DNA of 64,000 bases from Dugong dugon (GCA_030035585.1 CM057471.1:92443819-92507818); one strand, 5' to 3'; positions 9,938 to 20,198 are shown, counted from the stretch's first letter. Numbers and translations are program-made. Notes: a model not told the origin generated them from the letters alone.

Positions 9938-10485
9938 TCTTTTTTTTTAAATTGTAGTAAGTATAAATTTTCCAATTCAATGATATCTACTTTACAATTC
10001 ATTGACATTAATCATGTTCATCATATCGTGCAACTATCACTACTACCCTGTTCCAGTTTTTTTCATCACCCATAACAGACCCTCAGTGTCCCCTAAGCAA
10101 TGACTCCCTCTTTCCCCCTCCCACCCACTTCTGATACCCACTAATAAACTTTGCTGTCTATACAATTGCTTATTCTAGATATTTCACATGAGTGGACTCA
10201 TACGGTATTTGTCCTTTTGTGACTGACTTATTTTGCTCAGCATAATGTTTTCAAGGTTCATTCATGTTGGGATGTGTATCAGAGCTTCATTTATCTTTAT
10301 GGCTAAGTAATGTTCTATTGTATGTATGTATGTACCACATTTTGTTTATCCATTCATCTGTTGATGGACATTTGTGTTGTTTCCACATTTTGGCTACTGT
10401 GAATAGCACTGCGATGAACACTGGTGTGTATATATCTGTTTGTGTGCCTGCTTTCAATTCTTTTGGATATATGGAAACGTAGATT
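9938..10485 (-). mobile_element. Old L1 3' end (ORF2 C-terminus and 3' UTR)
   Basis: It starts with a T run (A tail in sense), then the 3' UTR ('attgtagtaagtataaatttt'), then antisense ORF2 end landmarks: 'gactcatacggtatttgtcc', 'attttgctcagcataatg', 'tttatccattcatctgttgatgg'. It is a different, older 3' UTR type than the L1 at 51,785-60,120. The open frames across it are antisense shadows. Confidence 0.8.
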
Positions 10486-10494
10486 TTTAAACTT

Positions 10495-10600
10495 CTGTGA
10501 ACAGAGACTACGTTTTATTCATCTCTGTTTCTCAAGCACATCCACAGTGCTTGTCACAGAGAAGGCACTCAGAAAACACTGCTTTAATAAAGGATTCATC
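10495..10600 (+). mobile_element. L2 3' end fragment
   Basis: 'ttttattcatctctgtttctc', 'ccacagtgcttgtcacagagaaggcactcag' and 'taataaa' follow the L2 3' terminal pattern. Short and diverged. Confidence 0.45.
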
Positions 10601-10650
10601 CATGTTTTCATGGGGTATTTGTATGGTATTGTGAGGTGAACATTTTTTGC

Positions 10651-10701
10651 CTATGTGTCAGAATTGACTCGACAGCAACAGGTTTGGATTTTTTGGTTTG
10701 G
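10651..10701 (+). mobile_element. AfroSINE 3' tail fragment
   Basis: Only the terminal part is present: 'gtgtcagaattgactcgaca', then 'gcaacaggtttgg' and a T/G-rich tail. 5'-truncated. Confidence 0.7.
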
Positions 10702-10955
10702 GTGGAGATGGACACTTCCTGTGTTCCATATTTATTTAGAACACTGCTTAGCTACTGTGGTGCTCTGAAGTGAAATAATAAGGAAATCACTTTTGGTGTG
10801 ATTTCACATCTACAGATAGATGCACTTGCTGACAAGGTGCAGTTGTAGATGAACTTCCTGGAAGATGCTTTTGCCACCTAAATTGCGCTGAGATGAGGTT
10901 ATGGATGTGGGAGGAAGGGAAAGTAAGATAAAAATCACAGCTTAATTTCCAGACA

Positions 10956-11030
10956 GGATTGCTATCTTAAAAATGAATATTGAGTGCTTCCTGTGTGCCA
11001 GGCACAGGCACTGGGGATTTATAAGTGATT
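10956..11030 (-). mobile_element. L2 fragment
   Basis: 'gaatattgagtgcttcctgtgtgccaggcacaggcactgggg' is the antisense L2 block also seen at 7,740 and 15,900. Confidence 0.5.
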
Positions 11031-11211
11031 TGTGATTTGGAATTACCCAGAATACAGTCCAATAGTGATTGGTGTTCTGCACTTTCCTACCATCAGCTCC
11101 CCGGTTCAGCGCTCCATTCCTTCTGGTCTGTCCTATTGGAAGAGTCCCTTTACCTCCATTTTCTCACCATGCCAATCCCTACTTCTCCTTGTTGGTATAT
11201 TAGGCTATGTT

Positions 11212-11376
11212 AAAAAAAAAACTTTGCTGTCGAGTTGATTCCAAGTCATAGCAACCCTATAGGACAGAGTAGAACTGCCCCACAGAGTTGCCAAAGAATG
11301 TCTGGTGGATTTGAACTGCTGACCTTTTGGTTAGCAGCCATAGCACTTAACCACTACTCCACCAGGGTTTCCTACT
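11212..11376 (-). mobile_element. AfroSINE
   Basis: Antisense short-form SINE. The tail end is at the left ('gagttgattccaagtcatagc'), the body holds 'gtagaactgccccacag', and the head is at the right ('gcacttaaccactactccacc'). CTATGTT is repeated at 11,205-11,211 and 11,377-11,383 as a probable target duplication. Confidence 0.85.
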
Positions 11377-11389
11377 CTATGTTTGTAGT

Positions 11390-11577
11390 CCTCAAATGGT
11401 GGCCCCCAGGCCATTAGCATCAGCATTACCTGGTAACTTTTTTGAAATACAAATTGTTGGGCTTATCCTGGACCCTCTGAGTCAGAAATGCTGGGGGTGC
11501 GGCCCAGTAATCTTGCATTAACAAGCCCGTTAGATGATTTTGAAACACCTTCAAATATGAGAACCAATGCTGCATAT
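11390..11577 (+). mobile_element. MER5A-like hAT DNA transposon
   Basis: The short palindromic element runs 'gtcctcaaatggtggcccc ... attacctgg' to 'atgagaaccaatgct', with 'gaccctctgagtcagaaatgc' in the middle, as in MER5A. It has no coding capacity. Confidence 0.65.
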
Positions 11578-11832
11578 AAAGCTCAGTTGTGAGCATAGCA
11601 CTTCTTTATTCAACACCCTTCATTATCTTCTTTGCTGACAACAATCTACGCATGTGCTTTTATATCCTTATATTCAAGGCCTTCTACACTAGAACGCCAG
11701 CTAGGTTTTCCTATCCATGTTGGCACAATCCAAATGAATCTCTTGCTCTTCCCTCTGCTCTCCTGTCTCTGTTAATGTTGGTTTCTCTGTGTCTTAGTCA
11801 GAGAAACAGAACCAGTAAGATAGCTCTAGCTC

Positions 11833-12117
11833 TATGGGCAGTGGTGGTTCAGTGGTAGAATTCTTGCCTTGTGTGTTCGATTCCTGGCCTATGCACCTCA
11901 TGCACAGCCACAATCCATCTATCAGTGGAGACCTGCATGTTGCCATGATGCTGAACAGATTTAGCAGAGCTTCCAGACTAGGATAGACTAGAAAGGCCTG
12001 AAAATCTCTTCTGAAAATCAGCCAGTGAAAACCCTATAGGTCACAGGAGTCCGATCCACTACTGATCATGGGGATGTCACAAGACCATTCGCCATGAGTT
12101 GGAGGCTGACTTGACAG
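11833..12117 (+). mobile_element. Composite SINE: tRNA-Gly-like head plus RTE leader body
   Basis: The head (11,835-11,895) reads 'gtggttcagtggtagaattc', then 'gttcgattcctggcc' and 'atgca', closely like tRNA-Gly(GCC) including both internal promoter boxes. The next block ('gcatgttgccatgatgctg', 'agcttccagactaggatagac', 'aatcagccagtgaaaaccct') matches the RTE 5' leader at about 44,625-44,780. It ends with an RTE/AfroSINE-like tail ('gccatgagttggaggctgac'). It is a SINE with a different tRNA head from the common AfroSINE. The tRNA part lacks a proper anticodon arm and is not a functional tRNA gene. Confidence 0.7.
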
Positions 12118-12414
12118 ATACATATAGATTTATTCTGAGGAATTTGTCCTCATTGTACAGAGCTGGTAACTCCAAAATCTGTAGGTCAGGTGATAGGCTG
12201 GAAATTCTAGCAGTCTTGTGTTACAGAATTGATAGGTCAGGTGGTGGTGGGGGAAAGATAACTCTGTTACAATGTCTACTTGTCTGGAGGCACTATACTC
12301 ACTTGTGAAACCTCCCTTTTTGCTCTTTAGGCCTTCAACTCATTGGATGAGACCCACTCACATTATGGAGTGTAATCTGCTTTACTTAAGGCCATCACAT
12401 GTTTAACAACATCA

Positions 12415-12667
12415 ACAAGATGGTTTGACACAGTGACTATACTTTGGACATATTATCAGGAGGGACAAGTCCCTGGAGAAGGACATCATGCTTGGTAAGG
12501 TAGAGGGTCAGCAAAAAAGAGGAAGACCCTCGATGAGATGGATTGACACAGTGGCTGCAACAATAGGCTCAAACAAAGCAGTGATTATGAGGATGGCACA
12601 GGACCAGGCAGTGTTTTGTTCCGCTATACATAGGGTCACTATGAGTTGTAACCAATTCCATGGCACG
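12415..12667 (+). mobile_element. RTE 3' end, strongly 5'-truncated
   Basis: It matches the last about 250 bases of the RTE at 47,490-47,735 ('ctggagaaggacatcatgc', 'gagatggattgacacagtgg', 'ggcacaggaccaggcagtg', 'gggtcactatgag'). TAACAACATCA is repeated at 12,404-12,414 and 12,668-12,678, a probable target duplication partly merged with the AAC tail. Confidence 0.8.
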
Positions 12668-12759
12668 TAACAACATCACCGTAACATCTAGACCAGTGTT
12701 CGACCAAATGAATGGGCACCATAGCCTAGCCAAGTTGACACATAAAATTAACCATTACA

Positions 12760-12960
12760 CTCTACTAGGAATGCCCTTTCTTCTCCCTCTGCTTGTAGAA
12801 ACCTTATTCATTCTTTAAAGCCCATTAAAATTATACATATTTATCTAAGTAATTTGCTTATTTAGTTTTACCCCATTTCTCAGCCCCAATCCTTTCTATC
12901 TCTTCAGTAACACTCCCCAGAGAAAACCAATTTAACTATTTCTTCTTATTTAATCTTGTG
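12760..12960 (+). mobile_element. Possible L2 fragment
   Basis: 'ggaatgccctttcttctccctctg' and 'ttctttaaagcccattaaaa' resemble the L2 pol C-terminus and 3' UTR. The sequence left of the LTR (11,690-11,789) may be the other part. Weak. Confidence 0.3.
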
Positions 12961-13142
12961 ATTACCTTTGTTTTATAATTAATATGCAAATACTTCTATT
13001 TTAAAAATAATTTTAAAATATTATCTACCGGGTTTTCACCATGGTAGAAAAAATTTGAAATCACATCCCCACACCCTATCTCCCTTCTTCACTCTTCCTC
13101 ATATATCATCAGTTGAATCTTAATTCATATCAAATTCATCTT

Positions 13143-13623
13143 GGTGGCTGGCTACCATCAATGAGCGCCCTGACATGGAACACAACAGAGGGTCCCTGAC
13201 CGAGCGGGAGAAAAGTGCAGAGCAGAACTCAAATTCATGTGAAAAGACCAGACTTAATGGTCTGACTGAGACTGGAGGAACCCCTAAAGCCATGACTTCT
13301 GGACACTTTGTTAACGCAGAACTAAAACTATTCCTCATGCCCACTCTTCAGACAAAGATTAGACTGGACTATAAAACACACAGTGTGCTTCTTAGTTCAA
13401 GCAGATACTCGAGACCAAATGGGCTGCTCCTATCCTGAAGCAGGATGAGAAGGCAGGAAGGGACAGGAACTGACTGAAGGGACACAAGAAACCTGGGGTG
13501 GAAAGGGGGAGTGTGCTGTCACATTATAGTGATAGTGACTGATGTCACATAACAATATGTGTATAAATTTTCGTATGAGAAATTAACTTGAACTGTCAAC
13601 TTTTACCTAATCCACAATAAAAA
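13143..13623 (+). mobile_element. L1 3' UTR, 5'-truncated
   Basis: The end 'cacataacaatatgtgtataaattttcgtatgagaaa ... ccacaataaaaaagaaaa' is a variant of the L1 3' terminus seen at 7,349-7,475. AAATTCATCTTGG (13,130-13,142) and AAAATCATCTTGG (13,624-13,636) fit target duplications. The upstream body would then be 3' UTR of another L1 subfamily. An 87-codon open frame lies inside it and is not a gene. Confidence 0.65.
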
Positions 13624-13720
13624 AGAAAATCATCTTGGATGAAAGGTGATCCCTTTCGTGAAATGTTTTCCGATACTGCTTTCTTCCCTACATCCCATTG
13701 TGCTTTGCACCTCTCTTTTA

Positions 13721-13915
13721 GTGCATGCCATATCATATGGTTAACATGCTTGGCTACTAACTGAAAAGTTCAAGTTCACCCAGAGACACCTAGGAAGAAA
13801 AGCCTGGTGATCTACTTCTGAAAAATCAGCCTTTGAAAACCCTATGGAGCACAGTTCTACTCTGACACACGTGAGGTTTTAATGAGTTGGAGTTGACTTG
13901 ATGGCAACTGGTTGC
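13721..13915 (+). mobile_element. AfroSINE, RTE-leader-rich subfamily
   Basis: It carries the block 'aagaaaagcctggtgatctacttctgaaaaatcagcc', then 'gaaaaccctatggagcacag', and ends 'gacttgatggcaactgg'. This block parallels the RTE leader near 44,730-44,790. Same subfamily as 40,246, 43,891 and 51,149. Confidence 0.8.
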
Positions 13916-13919
13916 TGGT

Positions 13920-14100
13920 GCATCCTATTTTGTACTGCAGCAATGTTTGTATGTGTGCATCTCTTATCCCAACTAAGTTGTAAGGGCTGGGAAAGTCAAA
14001 CCTATGTGTTACCCTGTCTGCATGCTCCCAGAGCATAGCACAGGGCCTGGGACATAGTACACACTTAGTAAATGTTGTAGATTTAATGATAAACTAAAAT
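13920..14100 (+). mobile_element. L2 3' end
   Basis: 'cataacagggcctggga'-like text, 'catagtacacacttagtaaatg' and the preceding 'gtaagggctgggaaagtc' follow the L2 3' terminus. Diverged. Confidence 0.5.
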
Positions 14101-14141
14101 ATTTGCCCAGCCTTTGGAGCTTAATGGTGCTACATCAGTAC

Positions 14142-14311
14142 TGAAAATCAGAATCAAACCCATTGCCATCAAGTTGATTCCGACTCATACCAACCCTGTA
14201 GGACAGAGTAGAGCTGCCCTATAGGGTTTCCAAGGAGTGGCTGGTGGATTCAAGCTGCCGACCTTTTAGTTAGCAGCTGTAGCACTTAACCACTGTGCCA
14301 CCAGGGTTTCC
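14142..14311 (-). mobile_element. AfroSINE
   Basis: Antisense short-form SINE. Flanked by ACATCAGTAC (14,132-14,141) and ACATCAGCAC (14,312-14,321), a good target duplication. Confidence 0.9.
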
Positions 14312-14321
14312 ACATCAGCAC

Positions 14322-14373
14322 CAGGAATGTATTTTCCCTTTCAGTATCAGGAATGTATTTTCCCTTTCCAATG
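14322..14373 (+). repeat. 26-bp tandem duplication
   Basis: CAGGAATGTATTTTCCCTTT occurs twice, 26 bp apart (14,322 and 14,348), just after the SINE target duplication. Confidence 0.8.
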
Positions 14374-14640
14374 TGGTTTTCTGACAGGATTGTGGAGACT
14401 ATTAGACATGGAGTCAGGACACTTGAGCCAGGCCAGCCTTCTTGGTGACTTCTTCGAAGACCTTGGGTAAGGCACCTAACAGCTTTCCTTCCATAAAATG
14501 TCAACAGTAATATCTATGGACAAGGTTTTGGTGAGAATCAAATGCAGCAAAGTACGTTATCAAATATAAGGCATTATGTTGATTCCTTCTATTCAAAACA
14601 AACAAAGCAACCCATTTTCTGGTGGCACATAGGGCTATAA

Positions 14641-14830
14641 CCAGTTCATCAGTTGCCGTGAGTCCCGTGTGTTTCAGAGGAGAACTGTGCTCCATGGAGT
14701 TTTCATGTCTGTGACTTTTTGGAAGTGGATCACCAGGCCTTTCTTCTGAAGCACCTCTGGGTGGGTTTGAACCACCAACCTTTTGTTTAGCAGCCAAACG
14801 CTTAACTATTTTGTGCCAGACACGGTTTAT
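14641..14830 (-). mobile_element. AfroSINE
   Basis: Antisense, of the subfamily with 'ttttggaagtggatcaccagg' and 'ctgaagcacctctgggtgg'. CATAGGGCTATAA is repeated exactly at 14,628-14,640 and 14,831-14,843: a perfect 13-bp target duplication. Confidence 0.9.
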
Positions 14831-14999
14831 CATAGGGCTATAAATTACACTAAAAACCACCTTTAAATAGAAAACTTTATTTTTAGATTATTGAAGGGGT
14901 CTTTCTTCCATCATCAGCCCAGGATTTTTTTGGAAGAAATTAGATGTTCTCATTCTCTGAAATGTGAAGAAGAAAATTCAAGCATTTAGTACCATTTAC

Positions 15000-15196
15000 T
15001 CATAGCCTGTGAGTCGATTCCGACTCATAGTGACCCTATAGGATAGAGTAGAACTGCCCCATAAGATTTCCAAGGCCGTAAATCTTTACAGAAGCAGACT
15101 GCCACATCTTTCTCCTGTGCTACAGCGGCTGGTGGGTTCAAACTGCCAATCTTTCATTTAGCAGCCAAGCTCTTAACCACTGTGCCACCAGAGCTC
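15000..15196 (-). mobile_element. AfroSINE
   Basis: Antisense, long-form body ('gcagactgccacatctttctcc'). TAGTACCATTTAC is repeated exactly at 14,987-14,999 and 15,197-15,209: a perfect 13-bp target duplication. Confidence 0.92.
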
Positions 15197-15209
15197 TAGT
15201 ACCATTTAC

Positions 15210-15884
15210 CTATTCTTAATTGTTGATGAGAAACCAGCACTGCTGCCAACTTTTCAGGCTTTGAAGAGATTTCAAGCTTTAGCTTGATGTGATGGTTAAA
15301 AAAAAAGAAAAAAAATCAACCAAAGTCACGTTTTTTAAGCCCTTACGCAGGCCCTACTTGAGAAAAGTGTGAGCTACTGTTCTATAGAAACTAATTAAAC
15401 CTTAAATGTATAACCAACTCTCAATTAGCAAGGTTAATGGGACTACATGCATACATAATTATATCTTACATTTATACAGTGCTTTTAACTTCTTCAAAGC
15501 ACTTTTCACTGTATTGCATACATAAAACACATGAATTTTTTTTTTTTGATCCACAAATAAGGTAAAAGAGAAACCTTGGAATCAATAATTTCAACTTTGT
15601 ACCTTTACAAAGCTATTAGAACTAGTGTAATTGGCTAACAGGACTTTCACAGCCCTACTCTCCTCTTAACCCCTCTCAACTAAAGGCGAGAAGTGAGACA
15701 AAGATCTGGAGCAAGAAGGAAAAGAAACTAAGAGCCATCCCTGAACTAGATCATTAGCCCCAGGGTAATTCAGAATAATTGACTGTATGCGTGATTGTAA
15801 CCAGAAAGGCCAGAAAGATGAAAAGGTTTAGGAAATGATGCGTAAGTAACAGGCAAGGTTTACAGGGCTACTGTCATTGCCAGT
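15210..15884. other. Unassigned sequence
   Basis: AT-rich unique-looking sequence. No family or exon is recognised. Confidence 0.4.
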
Positions 15885-16640
15885 CACTCAACAAGCATTA
15901 CTGAGCACTTACTGTATGCCAGGCATTGTTGTCTGGGAATAAGATGGAGGCAGCAGTGAACAATTCAGGCACAGCCACTACTGTCATGGGGATGGCCTTC
16001 TTGAACGGCAAAGACAAATAAGAAACTAGAACATAAATCCACAAACAAGATCATTTCAAGTAATGCAAAACACTGAGACGTCCATAAAATATAGGGATGT
16101 GGTGGCGAGTGCCTTGGAGACCAGTTAAAGCCAGTTGCTGTCAGGGTGTTAACCACTCCGGGCTTCCTGGAAGATGAAGCTCTAGAGAAGGGCATCTCTC
16201 ATGAAGAGCTCAGCAGCAGCAGCCGTGTTGAGAGACACCGCTTTACTGATACCTGACATTCAGTGGCTGCCAAAGTGGAAGAACAAATGAAACACATTTT
16301 TGGGAAGCCATGGAAGACATCTCTGAGAATGCCCAGGAAGTACTGGGGGAGACTTAGTATGTGTATGCATAAAAATACCAATTGCCGTTGAGTCGATTCT
16401 GACTTATGGCAACCCTGTGTGTATCAGAGCAGAAATGTGCTCCATAGGGTTTTAATGGCTGCTTTTTTGGAAGTAGTTAGCTAGCCCTTTCTTCTGAAGC
16501 ACCTCTGGGTGGTCTCAAACCTCCAGCCTTTTGGTTAGCGGCAGAGCACATTAAGAGATTCCAGTGCCTTGGGTACAGGATGCAATTTTAGCTAGGGTAC
16601 CAGGGAAGACCTCTCCAAGGAGGTGATAATTGAGCTGTGA
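15885..16640 (-). mobile_element. Decayed L2 with an AfroSINE inside
   Basis: 'ttactgagcacttactgtatgccaggcattg' at the left and 'agggaagacctctccaaggaggtgataattgagctgtgacc' at the right are L2 antisense landmarks in the right order. The middle is too diverged to follow with confidence, and an AfroSINE interrupts it at 16,378-16,562. Confidence 0.5.
16378..16562 (-). mobile_element. AfroSINE
   Basis: Antisense: 'gttgagtcgattctgactta' at the tail end, 'cagagcagaaatgtgctcc', 'gaagcacctctgggtggtc' and a head with 'ggttagcggcagagcac'. Same subfamily as 14,641 and 19,319. Confidence 0.88.
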
Positions 16641-17720
16641 CCAGCAAGAGAAAGAGCCCTCACCCTGTCATGATCTGCCAACCAGAATCATGGAATGAAT
16701 GGACTCCCCAGGTTTGCTGGAGGGAAGGAGGTAAAGGTGGCCCCAGTCTGTGGTTACTCGTTTTGTGTCCTTTTGTGGAGATTCCAAAAACCTCTACAGA
16801 CCCCCTGATTTATTACCTCGACAGTGGAGGCTGCTAATACTGATCACCTTGGCAGGGGTGCTCCAAGGAGTAATGGGTAAACAATTGTGAGGAACTATAT
16901 AAATGCTAAATAATGATCACAGTAATAACCTTTTATTAAAGGCAGCGCCGTGATAGGCAGCTCACACTCGGATGCCTTGGCAAATGGGGAAATCGATAGC
17001 TGCTCCCTGTGCACACCAGCACCATCCTTTAAAACAGAAAAAATAAATGGGCCAGTGATCATGATATTCAAAGTGGTTAGTGATCAAATAACTGTCTTGA
17101 GAGAAAGCTGGTGTGTGAAGTGTAAAGTGGGAGTAGCAAGGTAATGGCACGGTACAGCATGGGGCAGGTAGTGGGTGGGTGGTGACTACAACTGGGTGAC
17201 TGCTGGTGCACACGCTGCCCTCTGCGGGGTGGTGATTCTAGCCTCATCAGGATGAGGCGCTGCCACCACCGAAAGCACTGGCTGACAGAAAGTGGGACGA
17301 GAAAGAGCCGGATCAGCAGCATCTCTGCCAGTAGCCCCATCTGGCCCTCTTGGCCTTGGTAAGGCGCCTCTGGAGGAGGACAGAGAAGCCAGTATGGAGG
17401 GGCCCTTCCTTGGAAGCACACCAAGGAAGTGGAGAGGGAGGGAAGAGGGGAGTGAGCATTGCTTTTCTCTTTTGTAGAATGAAAAATGCCAAGGCCTAGA
17501 GAGATGTTAGTTGTCTTCATACCTGAGCCTTCTTATGTGATTAGAAAGACGAACCAGTGCTCCTAGCTGCTCCTCCTCCTTCCCCCAAAACCTCTCCCCC
17601 AGATATAACTTAGTGCCACAAGAAATGAATTCTTTTTTTCTGGCTCCTTCCAGCTTTTTGATATAAACATGCATGTGCCTGAATGCTCTGTTCTATCCCT
17701 GCCCCACATCAACAATCACA
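16641..17720. other. Unassigned sequence
   Basis: More GC-rich than its surroundings around 17,180-17,440. Overlapping open frames occur on both strands there (largest 147 codons on the minus strand), but none shows a domain, and opposing frames of similar length argue against coding. I see no clear repeat. Confidence 0.4.
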
Positions 17721-17727
17721 TATGAAA

Positions 17728-18004
17728 CTACAGACACACACACAAATACACACATGCACACACACATACACACGTGTATGCACACACACATGCACATTGC
17801 ACGTATATACGTACCCATGTGCACACATATGCATAGACATACATGCACACACATACATGTATATGCACATACACACATGCACATATATACATACACATGT
17901 GCACATACATACACAATACATATATGCACACACACGCATACACATGTACACATACACACATGCACATATATACATATACATGTGTGCACACACGTACACA
18001 CACA
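17728..18004 (+). repeat. CA-rich compound microsatellite
   Basis: About 275 bp of ACAC, ACAT, GCAC and ATAC units in irregular order. All the open frames over it (His/Thr/Tyr-rich on plus, Cys/Val/Met-rich on minus) are read-through of the repeat. The alternating purine-pyrimidine pattern could form Z-DNA. Confidence 0.95.
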
Positions 18005-18344
18005 GTGACTTCTTTGTTAAGCCCTGGCTCAGCTATTATAGAAAGAAGTGCCTGTGGAGCGTAGGCCACATAGCAGAAACTTAAATTATTGTTGCTGCCT
18101 CTCTGAAAAGCAGAAAGGAGGATAAGGGAATAAAAACGGGAAACATGCATAGTATAGACATTCCATAGCATCTTCTGCAGTCCTTGATTTTATGGCTGTT
18201 ACCTAACACTTAGCTCTTGACTCCGTATCTTCTGGGCAAGTCATGCTCCCCTTGTAGGACAGGTAGGTTCAGACGATCTCTGACGTGCCAGGAGCCCCCA
18301 GTGCATACTACACTATTTGAGGCTTGACTAGAAATTAAAGAGTT

Positions 18345-18800
18345 TAAAAGAATATGGCAAAAATGTCCCTCAACAGATGAATGGATAAACAAAATGTGGT
18401 ACATACATAGAATGGAATATTATTCAGCTGTAAAGAGAAATGAAGTTCTGATACAGGCTGCTACAGGGATGAACCTTGAAAACATTATGCTGAGTGAAAT
18501 AAGTCAGACACAAAGGACAAGCATTGTATAATCTCGCTTATATAAAATATTCAGAATAGACAAATGCATAGACATATGTTTATAAGTGGTTACCAAGGGC
18601 TGGGGAAGAAGGGAGTGGGGAGTTACTGCTTAGGGTTACTGAGTTTCTGTTTGGGGTGATGCAAAAGTTTTGGAAACAGAAGTGAAGGTTGCATAACACC
18701 GTGAATGTAATTAATACTACTGAATTGTGCACTTAAAAATGGTTAAAATGGCAAATTATATATATATTTTACCATAATTAAGTAAAAATTAAAAAAAGAT
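18345..18800 (+). mobile_element. Old L1 3' end (L1M type)
   Basis: Sense ORF2 end ('ctcaacagatgaatggataaac', 'ggaatattattcagctgtaaa', 'tgctgagtgaaataagtcagac') is followed by a 3' UTR with 'ggttaccaagggctgggg', 'ttgtgcacttaaaaatgg' and an A-rich end. Same family type as 38,545-38,945. Confidence 0.85.
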
Positions 18801-19304
18801 TATAGCAAGATAATTCTAGTCTTTAGGAAATTATGGTTTCAATGAGAGTGGGAGGAGATCGTGATCCTTAGGAAAAAAATCTAATTGATTTTAACCAAAT
18901 GGAACAATTTTTAAATGTTAAATACTCTGGGATATTGTAATTAAAGTACTTTGGGCTAGCATGCTGTGTGGAATATAGTATGTGCTCAGTTAATTTTCCA
19001 CTGCTAAGTAAGGCATGATTTCAATTTCCATCTACCAATATCTCAGGCTGCTTGTATCTGAACTCATTTGTTTAAGTGTTTTGTTTTGCAAAAATAGTCA
19101 TGGAGGAATATGGCAAAAATTGTCTTCAGGATATGTGGTCATTTTTAGGGACAAATGAGACTGGACTAGTTTAACTTATTAGCAGGAATGTCTAAATGCC
19201 TTCCAGACTTTGTCTGGTAAGTGTTTGTAATGCCTTGGACCACAAAGTGGGAGGAAACGTTATAAGGAGAGAAAGTACCTGCTCGGATCCTGGGCTTTTA
19301 AATG
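18801..19304. other. Unassigned sequence
   Basis: Nothing recognised. Confidence 0.4.
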
Positions 19305-19318
19305 AAGCTAATCCATAT

Positions 19319-19507
19319 AACCTACATAATTAGTTGCTGTAGAGTCGGCTCCAACTTACGATGTGTCAGAGCAGAACTATGCTCCACAGGGTTTTCAATG
19401 GCTGATTTTTAGAAGTAGATCTGCAGGTGCCTCTGGGTGGGACTTGAATCTCTAACCATTTGGTTAGCAGCTGAGTGCATTAACCATTTGTACTACCCAG
19501 GGACTCC
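19319..19507 (-). mobile_element. AfroSINE
   Basis: Antisense. Flanked by AAGCTAATCCATAT (19,305-19,318) and AAGCTAACTCATAT (19,508-19,521), a 14-bp duplication with two changes. Confidence 0.9.
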
Positions 19508-19521
19508 AAGCTAACTCATAT

Positions 19522-20020
19522 CCAACAAAAATCCAGTATCAAATGTCAAGAAATGGTTCCCAGTTATTGTCTTGGACCCTTTATTTCATCTTGCCTATTT
19601 CCCCCACCACGACTCTATTTCTGCTTTTACTTGGCACTTGTTTTCTTGACTCCCTTTCTCTTCCTAGCTTCTAGCTCTCTGCTCACCTCTTTGGACCCGT
19701 TGACTAACTTGGTACTTCTGCTTTCCACCTTTGGCACTCCCTTGAAGATAGATGGCTTATGTTTATTGTCTGACTCTTTCAATTCTGGATGTTCAGAAGT
19801 TCTGCTGCTACTCAGTCTAGTTTTGACCCTAGGACTTTTCCTGGCTTTGACATGTCACATTGGGATGCATGCTGGGCTTGACTTCCCCAGAAGGAATATC
19901 TGGCCCAACTTAAACTTCACAGGGAACTGAGACCTTGCTTGTGGTAAAATTTCTACCATCTTATTCCTTTGCATTGTTTGTTTCCTCCTGTCTTTGACTT
20001 TTTCTATTTAATTAGGTCAC
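19522..20020. other. Unassigned sequence
   Basis: A 125-codon plus-strand open frame (19,553-19,930) is Leu/Phe/Ser-rich because the strand is pyrimidine-rich. It has no family likeness I can name. I do not call it a gene. Confidence 0.4.
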
Positions 20021-20029
20021 TGGCTTCTA

Positions 20030-20198
20030 ACTGGAGCCCTGGTGGTACAGTGGTTAAGAGCTTGGCTCCTAACCAAAAGGTCAGCAATTTGAATCCACCA
20101 GCCACTCCTTGGAAACCCTATGGCGCAGTTCTACTCTGTCCTGTAGGGTCGCTGTGAGTCGGAATTGACTCGACAGCAACGGATTTGATTTTCTTGGT
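20030..20198 (+). mobile_element. AfroSINE, near complete
   Basis: Clear tRNA-like head (box A-like 'gtggtacagtggttaagagc', box B-like region near 20,090), 'ccttggaaaccctatggcgc' and the tail 'gggtcgctgtgagtcggaat'. TGGCTTCTA is repeated at 20,021-20,029 and 20,199-20,207. Confidence 0.93.

Larger units (their letters stand above)
11790..12759 (-). mobile_element. MLT2-like ERVL LTR with two nested insertions
   Basis: The LTR starts TGTCTTAGTCAGAGAAACAG (its 3' end in sense) and ends AATTAACCATTACA, with 'ccttcaactcattggatgagacccac' inside. It is opened by a tRNA-Gly-headed SINE (11,833-12,117) and by an RTE 3' end (12,415-12,667). Flanking 5-mers CTCTG (11,785-11,789) and CTCTA (12,760-12,764) fit a 5-bp duplication with one change. 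Confidence 0.75.

Noticed and set aside
11835-11895. Possible tRNA-Gly gene
   Set aside because: It lacks a complete anticodon arm and is joined to an RTE-like body, so it is a SINE head rather than a tRNA gene.
13175-13438. 87-codon frame starting Met-Glu-His-Asn
   Set aside because: It lies inside an L1-type 3' UTR bounded by target duplications.
17077-17520. 147-codon minus frame in a GC-richer patch
   Set aside because: Equally long frames overlap it on both strands and no domain is visible. It could be re-examined with transcript data.
17673-18171. Several overlapping open frames of 70-147 codons on both strands
   Set aside because: They are read-through of the CA-rich microsatellite; the peptide text is a repeat of His/Thr or Cys/Val.
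19553-19930. 125-codon plus-strand open frame with hydrophobic segments
   Set aside because: The strand is pyrimidine-rich, which yields Leu/Phe/Ser runs. No domain, no signal of conservation visible, no splice context.
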